From Crocodylus rhombifer (lineage: Eukaryota > Chordata > Crocodylia > Crocodylidae), in NCBI GenBank assembly GCA_038503035.1, contig JAVSML010000975.1:228396-292395 (forward strand): a DNA stretch of 64,000 nt. The letters run 5' to 3'. Both the position numbers and the translations under genes were made by a program. Positions 12,401-22,700 of this stretch are shown piece after piece; position 1 is the stretch's first letter, and every line of letters begins with the position of its first letter. The notes under the pieces are model-generated. The model saw only the letters and a list, made by a program, of their open reading frames with translations, was not told the origin of the DNA and did not search any database.

Positions 12401-15400
12401 AGGTCCAGTCCCCATGCACTGGGCATAACAGAAACCTTTAAGTGAAATAAATTGTAAGTATTACCACTTCAACATACCAGTACATTAACCCAGCATAAAA
12501 TTGACTTTATTGTAGCTAGTGGAGATTAGGTGTCATAAAGTAATGCTCATCAAAACTAAGGAATATCTATTAAAAGCTTTCACCCAGCGTGAAGATTACA
12601 AATATTACTTCTTAGTTTGTCACAAAGTATTGTACGGTACTTTATTAACAGTTGCTAATAACCAGATAAAATCGTGGATAATGAAATTATATTATTTAAA
12701 AGCACCACTCTCAGGAAAGAAGGGAAAAAAAAAACCAAATTCACAAATACAACTCCAGAGGTAACATACTTACTTTCTCCATGTTTCTTCTGGAGAAATA
12801 GAGACAACAACATCAACTGGCAAGGTCATGCTAACGTAGTGGTGTTCTTTATTTTCCTTTTCAATGACTGGGCCTAATGCAGCTGAAGGTGATGTCATTT
12901 CCAGCATAAAGTCTACATTTACTACCTGCTGCTGCAAGGAAGAGAGATGGTTACATGAACTAGCAATGCATATAGGAGATGTCCAACAATATATACACCA
13001 AGAAGGGAAAGAAAGGATAAGACAATTCAGAAGTCTTACGAATTGTTAAGGGTTTGTGAAATGGCTAAAGATAATTGTTCAAAATAAATTAAATTATTTA
13101 TACATTTTTTGAACAAAATCAGGGCCAGTAACAAATGGCTGAGATAGCTCAACAGCATTAAAGACCAAGGCCCCATTCCTACATACTGGTCTATGCAGAT
13201 AAGCCTGAGGATTCAATTAATTTCTGCATGGCTGCAAAGGTCCACTTGTGTGATGAATTTTAATAGCATTTTACTTGTTATAATCTGTTAATATAGAAGG
13301 AAAATATACCATGTCTTGTAATTTTTTATCCTTCTTTTTAGTAAGTTTGCGTTTGGTTTCAGCTTCCTGGTCATATCTGAAATATCAACAAAAAAGAAAC
13401 AATCTATAATATAAAAATTAATCTATTAAAAGAAAAACTTATTCCTAATGTGTAAACATACTTACTGAATAAATCGCATTATCTCCTTACAAGCAGAATC
13501 ATCAGTCAATTCTGAAGGAATTGTATTCATGCCACTGTTAGGCCATATGTACACTGAACTATGGCAAATTCTTAATACCATAACATTTGAGGACAGTTTG
13601 TTTGAAAGGTCACTGAAAACATATTTTAATGCCTTTTTTGTTGATGCCTCTAAAACAGAAGAAGGATATAGTTATTGTTCAGGTAACCCCCTAACTTTCA
13701 CTACAAGCTACAAAACATAACAAAAACAAAAGTGTTGCATTTTGTCCTGGATGATAAGTTATAATCAGAAAAACAGCCAGGTAAATACAGTGAACATTCT
13801 AACTCCTTTGAATTAAATGGAAAAAGTACTCATTAACTTAAATGGGCCTAAGATTTCACTGAGCTATTTATTCAAACCTTTGCTCGAAGTCTTCAAAATA
13901 ATTTCTGCTTATGCCACAATATCAATTTTTATGCCCACGAGGCTTTACAGAGCCAAAAATACTATTAAAGAAAGACTGAACTCACTTTTATTTTGGTTAA
14001 CAAATAAGTAGTAGAAGTACTATTAAACAAACCTCTCATTCCAGACACACTTGTGCTCAGACTTATCTTTACTTTTCTGAGCAATTCCTGAAAGCCTCAA
14101 GCACACAGACAGATAGTGCATTGATTTCAATGGGACTATTCATAAGTATAAAGTTATACACATGCTTAAACCTTTACAAAATCATTGCCTATATTAATAC
14201 AACAACAGAATCAAATTTTGGCCTCCATGCATCTGTGCAACCCCGTGATCCTTAATGGAATTATACAGAAGGTGACAAAGACAAAATACATATTTTGGGA
14301 GGCTTTACTGCTAATTATAATGCATCACTCAGAAAGAACACAGATTGATACCAGTGGACAGTAAGCTGGAGGGGCCCTTCCGCCAACAGGGGGAGGGGGA
14401 GAAGTGGGGTGGGAAAGCAGCAAAATGAAAAATATTAAAGGAGCCACTGCAGGGGGGCACTTCTGGTGTGATTTACAGAAATCCCTACCTATGAGACCAG
14501 GGGAGAAATCCTCAATTTTGGGGGAGTAAGTAAAGAAATAATTAGTCATGGTGTGGCTGGCTGATTCTTTTCTATACAGATTTCATGTTCTTTGAGAGGA
14601 TTATGTAGTATTCATATAGACACACCATCAGTAGCAGCAAGTTGAAATGCCAGATCCAGGCCCCCTCTTATTCTAAAAAGTATGTCCATGGCTTCTAGAA
14701 TCACCTGTGGGGAGAAAGGAAAAAGATACATTTAATAGAAACAAATGGCCTAAATGTTTATATTACTTAAGTCCCTGCAAACTTCAAGTAAGTACAGCTC
14801 ACTAGGGCAGGATTGCTTTAAGAACTGGTAATAATTGATCACACCCTTTAAATCTAAGAAGCAGTTTTGAATACCATGTTAATGCCTGTTATTGCTTTAA
14901 ATGACATGTTATGTTTCCTATCTTTTGCAACTGTTTCGTAGCTAAAGGCAGGACTGTAGCTGCTTTCCTTCTGCTGAGCTTAGCAGAACATACAAGGAGC
15001 TGAGTGCATCAATTTTCTATGCTGGGACACTGCAGCAGACAGCAAAAAATTGCCTCTCTGCTTGTATTGTCTCTAACTGTTCATTTTAGCGGGGAACTTA
15101 CAAAACAAATAAGGAAAAGGAATTCCAAAATCTGTGGAGCAGAAAACCAAGGAATGGCCAGTTAGCTGCTCCTAAAGAGTTTCAAAGAGTAGTCAGAGGA
15201 AGAATTTTTAACACACTTCTCTTGGCTAACAAAAGGCTTGGCTACAAGTCTTTTGTTCAGACAGCAGGGAAGCAAACACACCCACATGCACATTTTCAAT
15301 ATAGCATCTCTATCAGCAGGGTGCACAGAGAACTCAAGGAGGCACCAGCTGTTAAACAGGCCACAGTAATTCACAGAAAACAGGTGCATCCATCTGTTTG

Positions 15401-18207
15401 CATGGCAGAAACCTTCTACCACTCACAGAGCTGGTGTTTTTATGCCAGCCAAGAGAAGAGGTTCTTCTATCACAGGGAAAACCCATCACAGGGGAGCTGC
15501 AAGTATGGATGCATTTACAGATCTTCTGGCAAAGCTGTGTGGCACAGACCCGATCAAAGCACTGTAGATTTACAGAGAGAATATCAACCTTGTGTCTTGG
15601 CCCTTCCAGTTCCATTTCAATTAGTTTTGTCTCTCACCTGAGCTGATCAGCCTTCAGCAGCAACACATACTATGGCAGCGACTACAAAAAGCAAAATTGT
15701 GCCAAGATTGAGGGCCAGAAAGATGAAAAAGATGAGTATAACTGCAGCTTCACTGTTAGAGCACTCACACCACTCATCTGGGAGGCTGGAAGCCTGAGCA
15801 CCAGCTCTTGATCCAAAGATTGTGTGCATTTTATCCAATAAACATTATATATAAATGCAAATGAAATTTTACAGTGTAAACTAAAATCCAGCCCCTTCTT
15901 CCCCCCGCCCCCATTCTACGTGAGTCCTACCTTATACTCCACCTAAATCCTCCTGCTTTAGGTACACAAATTCTTTTCTGGCTCTTGGGCATGTGTAGAC
16001 AAAGCGGGGGACCTAAATTGAAGTGGTGGGTTTTTAAAAACACCGCTTCAATTTAGAACAAAGTAAACCCGCGTCATGTACACCTGCCTCTCTGGCGGCA
16101 GGGAGGGGAGGGCGAGCTCCCAGAAGGTGAAGCAGTCCCTGGACTGCAAGGAGGGGGGCTGGTGTTTCCCTGTACAGCAGTGCCCCCCCCCCCGTGGCAC
16201 CTGTCTTCAAGCACTTGGCTCTGGAGGTCCTAGGGGCACCATAGCCGTGGAGGGAAGGACTGGGTCCCTACACAACTCATGCAGGCAGGCAGGTTCAGCA
16301 GCAGGGGGAGGGAGGGGGAAGGATCAGGCTCACCACTTTTTTTTCTCCCTTGGATGGAGCCTGCCTTCCTGGGCTGCTGCCAGGCTGCCTGAGCAGCCCC
16401 TGAGCCATAAATGGAGCTCAGTGCTTCACTTCACAGCTGTACGGCAGCAAAACTAAAACTCCTCGGAATTGTTTTAGTTTGCTGTGCTCCAAAGTCATTT
16501 AAGGTGCATTATGCTGCTGAATGTGCTACAGGGGCTGGAATTAATGTGCAATACACTGTTAATGTGTGCAAACTGCAACACCATTGAAGTGGTTCAAAAG
16601 CATTTAACCCGCTTTAAAGTGCTGTGTACACATGACCCTTGTCTAGTCTATGCACACCCCTTGTCATCAGACTCATTATACAACCAGTCATTTGGGGATG
16701 GGGGGCAGGAAGGCCCCTAAAACATTCAAATTCAACCTTTAATTAACCTTAACTATTATAATTAATGAAAAGCAAGATCTGCTTGGTGGTATATTTTACT
16801 GGAACAACTAGTTGGGAGAGAAATTAAATAAGTTTTTGGACACTAAAGGCCCGTCTCTTCAGGTCTGGGAAAACAGCATCAGCTGAAGCAGAGGTGACTG
16901 GTGTCTCCTGGGTCGGGGGGGGGAGGGGGCACAATTTGTGGGTGGATGCAAGCCAAAAGCTCATATCCACTCCAGTACTTCTGTGCCATGGCTTTAGTGC
17001 CAGCCCTTCCCCCCTTTGCCCACACAGCACAAGAACTGTCCCATCCTGAGCGGTGCCAAGTGGGAGGCCAATTTCAGGCGGGGGCATGTGCCCCCCCGCC
17101 CTACCAGTTGCTTGCGAGCTGAAGTGTGATACAGCTCATGAAAACTTGTGCTATCTGTCTATATAGATCTATACACAAACACACAAACATAAGAAATTGG
17201 CTAGTTGGAGGTGCAAATCTATCCCGCCTTCTACTTGACTTCAGATTAACACAGCTAACTATCATGCTTTTAAAGCAGCTACAGCCTAAATGAAGTATTG
17301 GACTTCTGTTTCACTCCATTACATAAATGAAAACAGTCAGGGGAAGAGAGTGGTGAACCTGTGGCACACAGATGTGATCACAGACCAAATACTAAAATGG
17401 AGAAACTAAAGCGCTGAGCTAACCCCTCTCCTCCTCACTGCCCAATTGGTCTGGTACAGGCCACCACCAAGCAGCTCTTGCTTCTTGCACCTTTCCTAGA
17501 CCCTTGAGGCTTGACAATGCAAGGGCCACGGTTTGAATTACACTTTGATTCTTTTGGAGGGAGGTCTGGAAAAAAAATTAGGCCGCCCATCACAATGACC
17601 CAATAAAACTGGATACCTGCCCATGTTATGATTTTCAAATCTTACAGGGGGGCCCTTGTCTATTATGGGGGGGCACAGTCCCTCAAGCTCTCCCATAATT
17701 CGAATCCTGTCGAGGGTGTAAGTTGTACATGTCTGAAGCAAAAGAGGGCGCTTTAGAGGCCAGAGTTGCACATGACCCTCAAACCCTGCTAAGGGCATTT
17801 AAATAGGGGAGTCTGCACATAGATGCTGTTAACTTGCGCCCAGTCCCTTCAGGGTCTCAAACTTCGGTCCGCCCAGGCCAGCGCACTCACGTTTGGGTGA
17901 CTCCAGCCTGCTCCAGGGAGAGAAAGCAAGGAAGTTGTAGTCCCCCAGCATGCACCACTCCCAGCTCCCCCCTGGCTCCCAGGCAGACCCCTGCGCCCCA
18001 AATGCAAAGAAAGGACTGTTTTGCTACTACTGGATGTAGTTGGTCTAATAAAAGCTGCCGCCTGTGAGCCAGGAGCTGTGGTGAACAGCTGGCCCAGCCC
18101 GAGCAGGGGCTCCCGGGCCCCCAGGCCGGCTCAGGGCAGTGCAGGGCAGAGTAGAGCGGACTCACCACGTCCGTCAGCGCCGCATGCGGGGGCGACCCCG
18201 GCTGCAT
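9266..18207 (-). CDS. UFSP2: UFSP2, Ufm1-specific protease 2 (N-terminal 290 residues, seven exons; 3' part outside window)
   Basis: UFSP2 is the cysteine protease that matures the UFM1 precursor and removes UFM1 from substrates, mainly at the ER. The CDS joins 18207-18166, 14704-14626, 13649-13466, 13376-13310, 12931-12774, 11739-11547 and 9412-9266, all minus strand. Every junction is GT/AG, the phases agree, and the 870 nt are open (290 codons). I recognise the product from vertebrate UFSP2: the start ([18 protein letters not shown]), a middle stretch ([11 protein letters not shown]) and the last exon here (NLPSDRPYF, then [12 protein letters not shown]). These belong to the non-catalytic N-terminal region. 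The catalytic Cys (in an NGWGCAYRS-like motif) and the Asp/His lie in later exons, which I looked for by eye in 1-9265 and did not find. The intron after exon 7 is therefore at least 9.2 kb. The promoter is shared head to head with CFAP96. Confidence 0.95.
9715..11410. mobile_element. TIR element rich in AAACTGGTTTA sub-repeats, containing a nested Tigger-like element
   Basis: CTAGGGACAG at 9715 and its complement CTGTCCCTAG ending at 11410 are candidate termini. An alternative right end at about 10485 (AACTCCTGTCCCAGA) pairs better with the first 30 bp on the left. AAACTGGTTTA and its complement recur at about 9737, 9765, 9797 and 10470. No clear TSD was found, so the boundaries are uncertain. 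It sits in UFSP2 intron 6. Confidence 0.5.
9855..10441. mobile_element. Tigger/pogo-like (Tc1-mariner group) non-autonomous element, TA target site
   Basis: Left terminus CTGGCAGTCCTTGACTTACA; right terminus in reverse CAAACAATCCTCGGACTTAG, similar to Tigger ends (CAGGCAGTCC...GACTTAC). TA lies on both sides (9853-9854 and 10442-10443). It is about 590 bp and holds a small S/T-P-x-K-rich ORF (10004-10195), with no transposase recognised. Confidence 0.75.
11547..11739 (-). CDS. UFSP2: UFSP2 coding exon 6
   Basis: Acceptor ccttacag and donor gtaaaa. Encodes [17 protein letters not shown], then [19 protein letters not shown] and [20 protein letters not shown], collinear with vertebrate UFSP2. 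It ends in phase 0 and joins exon 7, which starts ELHGLFNLP. Confidence 0.92.
12352..12435 (-). mobile_element. CR1 3'-end fragment
   Basis: The reverse complement reads GGACTGGACCTGATGATCTC, then AAGGTCCCTTCCAGCCCTAA, the standard CR1 3'UTR end. Only about 80 bp remain. Confidence 0.75.
12774..12931 (-). CDS. UFSP2: UFSP2 coding exon 5
   Basis: Encodes [20 protein letters not shown], then [16 protein letters not shown] and PEETWR, matching UFSP2. The donor is gtaagt. The acceptor side has tandem cagcag triplets (ttgcagcagcag|GTA), so the exact start could shift by 3 or 6 nt without changing the frame. Confidence 0.9.
13310..13376 (-). CDS. UFSP2: UFSP2 coding exon 4
   Basis: A small 67-nt exon between acceptor gatatttcag and donor gtatat. 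It encodes the lysine-rich stretch [10 protein letters not shown], then [12 protein letters not shown], the counterpart of the basic KRK...KKDKKL segment in the family. It ends in phase 0. Confidence 0.88.
13466..13649 (-). CDS. UFSP2: UFSP2 coding exon 3
   Basis: Acceptor ctgttttag and donor gtaagt. The 184 nt encode about residues 41-102, including [11 protein letters not shown] and the well-conserved [11 protein letters not shown]. The exon ends in KEIMRFIQ with the Gln codon split. It is open throughout. Confidence 0.93.
14626..14704 (-). CDS. UFSP2: UFSP2 coding exon 2
   Basis: Acceptor ccccacag above 14704 and donor gtgtgt below 14626. The exon encodes [10 protein letters not shown], then [16 protein letters not shown], nearly identical to other vertebrate UFSP2 N-termini. 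It ends in phase 1; the split GAG codon is completed by exon 3. Confidence 0.93.
14710..15986. other. UFSP2 intron 1, no feature recognised
   Basis: No exon or repeat could be named. ORFs at 15222-15646 on both strands lack protein-like conservation or splice support. Confidence 0.4.
15987..16638. mobile_element. TIR element of the GGGTSATGTGTAGAC family
   Basis: Left end GGGCATGTGTAGACAAAGCG; right end in reverse GGGTCATGTGTACACAGCAC. The interior is GC-rich with no coding capacity. The subterminal part (AAAGCGGG) is also mirrored. It belongs to the CATGTGTAGA-ended group seen again at 24.7, 50.0, 59.5 and 61.3 kb. Confidence 0.6.
16785..17280. mobile_element. Palindromic foldback element split by a second TIR insertion
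   Basis: 16785-16865 carries the reverse of the ...CCAGTAAAATATACCACC motif. 17117-17280 carries AGCTCATGAAAACTTGTGCT and CAGATTAACACAGCTAACTA. Both belong to a family common in turtles and crocodilians (compare 23555-23890). Between them, about 16893-17113, is an insert with ends ACTGGTGTCTCCTGGGTCGG and, in reverse, ACTGGTAGGGCGGGGGGGCA. Confidence 0.55.
17341..17432 (-). repeat. tRNA-derived SINE head
   Basis: The reverse complement reads GAGGGGTTAGCTCAGCGC, containing pol III box A (TAGCTCAGCGC). About 60 nt later comes GGTTCACCACTC, a box B-like sequence. No cloverleaf can be folded convincingly, so it is called SINE-like rather than a tRNA gene. Confidence 0.45.
17936..17956. promoter_or_regulatory. 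Second, weaker ZNF143-like site
   Basis: TGTAGTC followed by CCCCAGCATGCACC resembles the core CCCAGMATGCAYY of the ZNF143 motif. On the minus strand the TGTAGT part reads ACTACA. It lies about 270 bp inside UFSP2 intron 1. Confidence 0.4.
18166..18207 (-). CDS. UFSP2: UFSP2 coding exon 1 (start codon)
   Basis: Reading the minus strand, ATG at 18207 opens 14 codons ([14 protein letters not shown]), followed by a gtgagt donor just below 18166. The next exon continues in frame with [10 protein letters not shown], which matches the family's N-terminus. The exon lies in the CpG island. The 5' end of the UTR was not determined. Confidence 0.9.
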
Positions 18208-18247
18208 GGCCCGGCCCCTCCCCTGCTGCACGAGCAACCCGAACAGC

Positions 18248-18282
18248 TGACGCGTCACTGAACCGCCTGGGTACGTCACGTG
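18248..18282. promoter_or_regulatory. CRE-like palindrome and E-box cluster
   Basis: TGACGCGTCA at 18248-18257 is a perfect 10-bp palindrome of the ATF/CREB type with one extra CG. At 18273-18282, ACGTCA overlaps the E-box CACGTG (18277-18282), a CLEAR/USF-like configuration. Both sit 40-76 bp above the UFSP2 ATG. Confidence 0.5.
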
Positions 18283-18299
18283 GGAGGGCAAGGAGAGAA

Positions 18300-18324
18300 A
18301 CTACAATTCCCAACTCGCACCGCG
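18300..18324 (+). promoter_or_regulatory. ZNF143/Staf-type binding site
   Basis: ACTACAATTCCC followed by a CACCGCG tail closely fits the long ZNF143 (SBS2) consensus ACTACAATTCCCA...GCAYYGCG. It lies about 95 bp upstream of the UFSP2 start codon. ZNF143 sites are known to be enriched in bidirectional CpG-island promoters. Occupancy is inferred. Confidence 0.7.
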
Positions 18325-19609
18325 GCATAGCGTAGGCGCACGTGGCCTGGGCCGTACCAAGGTTCAGCAGATGGGGGGGGGGGCGTAAGGAGGGGTTGGG
18401 CTTGCCCGAATCCTGGGCGACCAGTGTCAACAATGAGGCCTGAGCAGCCGGGGGCAGGAGCGAGCGCGGGGGCAGCGGCGCCTTGAATCCTCGCGTTGTG
18501 ACGTTACGGCCTCCCGGGCGAGCCTGGCTCCGCGCGGGTCGTGGGGCCAGCCGGCAGCGGCCGCGCGGCTTGGGCACGGGTGCGGGCGCGGTCTGCTGCA
18601 GGGCTGGTCACGGGCAGCTGCTGCCCCCCCCCCCCTCCTCCTCCCTCCCTCCGGCTGTAAGCGCTTCTCCTTAGCCACTGAGCCCTCAGCCCCGTGGCAC
18701 TTCGTTGCCAGCCCTGAGACCCACCAGCTGTCTTCCTTCTCCAGGCCTCCCTTTTGGGGGCTGCGGTTAGAAAGCTTGATGAGGGCAGGTAGCAGATTGG
18801 TTCAGGACAGCCGCCAGGATTTCTTTGGGTGAGAACTTGTCTTGGACCATTAAGGCATATAGATGGGAGAGTTAGACACGCCACTATCCAATGCAAGGCG
18901 TTCAAAATCTTGGCTAACTCTACCCCACCTATGCAGTTGATCCAAGAAAAGATCTCACCCAGAGAAACCCTTGCCTAATTTCTGGAGTGTCATGGCTACA
19001 ACATCACTCTTAACGCTGCTGTATCATTTTTCTGGTAGCTGTTTGAAAGCTGCTTCCCTTGGGATGTTTCAGGTGCGCTTTAAGGGAATTGCATTCAAAG
19101 GAGACAGAGTTTGCATGCAGTTAACTAGAGGGCAATTAAAGTAGATAGGGGCTGAAACATACCATGTAATTAGGCAGTTGTTGTTGTTGTCATTCATTGA
19201 ATTGGTATGTGCATAGCAGAAGTTTGATAGGATGTAAACAACAGAAAACAAATTGGGACTGACAAAGCATTATGTAAGTAGGCAGCATTCATATTGGTAC
19301 AGTATGCTGAAATTCTGGCTTTATCCTGACTAGCCCACTGAAGACCCATTTGTATTTCCTCTACTCAACCTATGACTTGCTTTATACAGAGTTTTTCTGT
19401 AAGTGCAGTAGAAAAGTACCAGTAAGGAGTGCTAATACTTTGGAATGACAGAAATTTGGTACCAAAAATGGTAGGTGTTGTTTTTAATAGTGAAGTCTTT
19501 TTGTTTCAGATTTTGATGGTAACTTCATTTGTTAGGCATTTGCAGTTGAAGAAGAGCACAAGAAACATCTGCATTACCTAGTCAAGTGTGCTGTCACACA
19601 GAACCAGCC

Positions 19610-19706
19610 ATGCCTACAGAAGGAAAAACTGATATGGAGAGGATTGGCCTCTTCAGTGAAATGGAATATGTTACCATTGGTGATAAATATGCCTCGCATT
19701 ATATGC
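19610..19706 (+). CDS. CFAP96: CFAP96 coding exon 1
   Basis: The ATG in cagccATGcc begins MPTEGKTDMERIGLFSEMEY, then VTIGDKYASHYM. Donor gtacgt follows 19706 and the Arg codon is split. Upstream, tttgtttcag ending at 19509 is a plausible acceptor, so the exon may start at 19510 with a 5'UTR portion. Confidence 0.93.
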
Positions 19707-22700
19707 GTACGTATGTTTCATTCACTATTCACCAGAAAGGATAAGTTCTAGCATGTCTGTCTTTATACTGATTTTCCAATTTACTATTTTCCTATTGGAG
19801 ATAACTGTATCTTTTAAGTCTTGTTCTCTGTCTTCCTTGCATAATCTATTTTTAACAGACACGTGTGTTGTAATAAATATAAAACGAAGGAAAAACTGGC
19901 AAAACTGAAAAAAATGTAGTTTAATAACAATATTGGTTGCAGGACTGTTCTTTAAGTTACCTATACATTATAATACTGAAATTACAAGGGTGTATTTCCT
20001 TACGAGCTGATGTGGAGTAACTCTTGCCCCAGTGACTCCTCCCCTTGTTTGTGATAGCTGTGGGAAGTTCCAATGGCTTTTCCCCAATACATTGGGATAC
20101 AGGGTGGTGGCACTGATAGTTCAGCAGCTCCTTGTATGCTGATATTGCAAGTGGACTTATTTTACATTAGCAAATTTTATTATTTGCATCAGCACTAATT
20201 TAGTTTGTACAGTATTGGGTCATTCTTTCCCTTACAAATGTCAGTTTGCTGAGACTGCCAACCTCCAGGGCTTGCATGTTAAAAGATAATGTGTCTTTTT
20301 TTTATATTGGTAAACCCTGATGAGTCAGAATACAATTAATAGCTGTGAGTTTTGAGCTATGTAGACATATCTTTATAACATTTGGTAACCAGGCTGCCAG
20401 TTGCAATTTAAGAAACCTCCAAGATACACCAGATAAAGCAGGGCTGTCCAGCTTCAATATGGTTGAGGGCTGCATGTGGCATCTGTGTACAGTCTCCAGG
20501 CCACATGCCATGTGGGTCATAAACTGTGGGGACAGGTGTCAGCAACCCTTCCCTGGCTGTGTGGGAAGCGCCAGAACCACACAGCACTCCTTGGGCCCTC
20601 CCTGGCTGCGCAGGGGCCTCCAGTTGGACAGCCCTGAGGTACAGCTAATACCTATATTACTTTACATTGTAGGATATAAAATAAGTGTGTGTGTGTGTGT
20701 GTGTGTGCATGTTCTTCCTCTTTCTCTCATATATACATAGTATATATAGAGAGAGAGTGAGAGAGAGCACAGACATGGGTGCACACCCATAGTATTTTAA
20801 TATTTCTGAGTTACAGCCTTATTTCTGAAATCAATAATTTATGAAATTAAGACCCTTTAAATCATTTGTACATTATACTTATAGAAAATAAAAAGTTAGT
20901 TTGCTATTTTTTGAAAGTAGCTCATTGTAAATTGTCTACAGTATTTAGAGTGTCCTATTGGAGATGTTAAAAATGGGTAGTATTTTTATTAACGTGCAGT
21001 TTTCAGCAGAAACTTATTTTGTAAGATTATACTCTCAGTAGTTTAAATTGGGGATTACGTTTTATTTCTCTGTTCTGATTTGACCTATGTAGATGAGAGA
21101 GAATGTTTTAAAATTTATGGCTGTTTCTTTCCTTACTGTGTTTGTTCAGTAGAGTTAATCATGAATACTCAAAGTATTACTTGTGATGGTAAAAGGTAAC
21201 ATTTGACATTTAGTATAATTCTGCTCTTTTGAAGTGATGTTAATACAAAATAGTTATGGCCTCCCCTGAAAAGTAGTAATTCCAAAAGGTTTTTTTGTGT
21301 TCTGGACATGTTCTCTAGAAACTTGACTGAGTAGGATTTACAGGTGAAAAATTCTGTATTGCAGTATCAGTTCTTTTGATCCATCGAGATGCACAGTGTT
21401 TCTATTTAGAACATTTCATTTTTAAATGATAACTGAAAAAGTGTATAGTTGAGTTAATATTTATGATCCCTTCTTGTCTTTAAAGGTCCATTTAATGAAG
21501 CTGCAAGCAAGAACAGGCAGATATTACCTGGAGGCAGCAAAATGTTATCAGCTCTTCAGGCAGGTTATTTTGAGCCCCAGTTTGTGAGGGTTTTTGAAGG
21601 TGAAGCCTATTCAAACCCTGTTCAGCTAAGGAGACGATATAGATTGGCAGAATCAAAGAAAAATTTGGGCAAAGCTTTTCTTCCCAGTAATGGAGACAAA
21701 TTGCCGTAAGTGATAGAAAAGGATTTTAAAAATCTTTTATTTCTTCCTACATCAAACACATTTTTTATGAAATTCCCTATTAAAACTTTTAATGACAGTA
21801 GAGTATCATTTTTATGGGCAGTTATCTAGAATACATTGGAAAGAAGAAACATTAAAACACAGTATTGGGACATTAAAGTTCTGTGGTAGAACGTTATATG
21901 AAGCCAGCAGTACTGCTGTGCAGTTTTACATCCTGGGGAAGGGGACTGACAGAATCAGCTTCCTTGAAGTTTTCTATCTTAACTGGAAGATTTCCAGTAC
22001 CATAGAATTTTTAAACACATTACATATAAATATATAATAGGTCTTATCATGATTAGTCTTTACTGTGTATGATGTTTTGATGAAAACATTGATTTCTCTG
22101 AGCAAAGAGCCCCTCTGAAACTTCACACAATTGAAGTTGAGGGAAGGATCAGATGCATGCAGAAAGCAATTTGTGAAAAGAAACCTGTTTTCATGCATCT
22201 TTATGTATGTATGCACCTATGCTCAGGAGTTTTCCTGCATTCTGGTATTTTTATTTGTAATAAAAATAAAGACGGGTAAGAAAAAGGGTTATTTAGATTT
22301 AATAAATATGTTAGATATTTTGATCTTTTAAAAAAACCCAAGGATTGTCCTACAGCTATATTTAAAAGTATGGACCAAACTCTGACAGAATTTTGAAATA
22401 ACACATAATGTCCCCCCACCCATATTGTGTGCTCCAAATACCCACTGTTCCAGATACCCATTAGTACAAAAGCAGCACTGAGTGCCCATGACCTAGATGG
22501 AACTTAGTGCCACAAGGAGCCTATATGCACTTTATTCTTACTAGCATTAGAAATTATCTTTGAGGCTGAGCTGTTTGTGAAAGACATTACAAAGTCAATA
22601 AGTATATGCAGAATACTAGGGGTGCAATGATAGAGATTTTTTGGGCTGATACTGATGGGCGATTTTTAGTGAGCCATATTGGCCAGTACTGATCCAATTC

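Larger units (their letters stand above)
18000..18690. promoter_or_regulatory. CpG-island bidirectional promoter of UFSP2 and CFAP96
   Basis: CpG-dense stretch (densest about 18130-18640) in otherwise AT-rich DNA. It lies between the UFSP2 start codon (minus, 18207) and the CFAP96 start codon (plus, 19610). It holds a near-consensus ZNF143-type site, a TGACGCGTCA palindrome and an overlapping ACGTCA/CACGTG. No TATA box was noticed, as usual for this class. A gtaagc donor follows 18655 (plus) and could end a non-coding first exon of CFAP96. Transcription start sites are not resolved. Confidence 0.75.

Noticed and set aside
15222..15646. 139- and 82-codon ORFs in UFSP2 intron 1
   Set aside because: The complementary frames are equally open, there is no domain, and the position is inside an intron with consistent exon phases on both sides.
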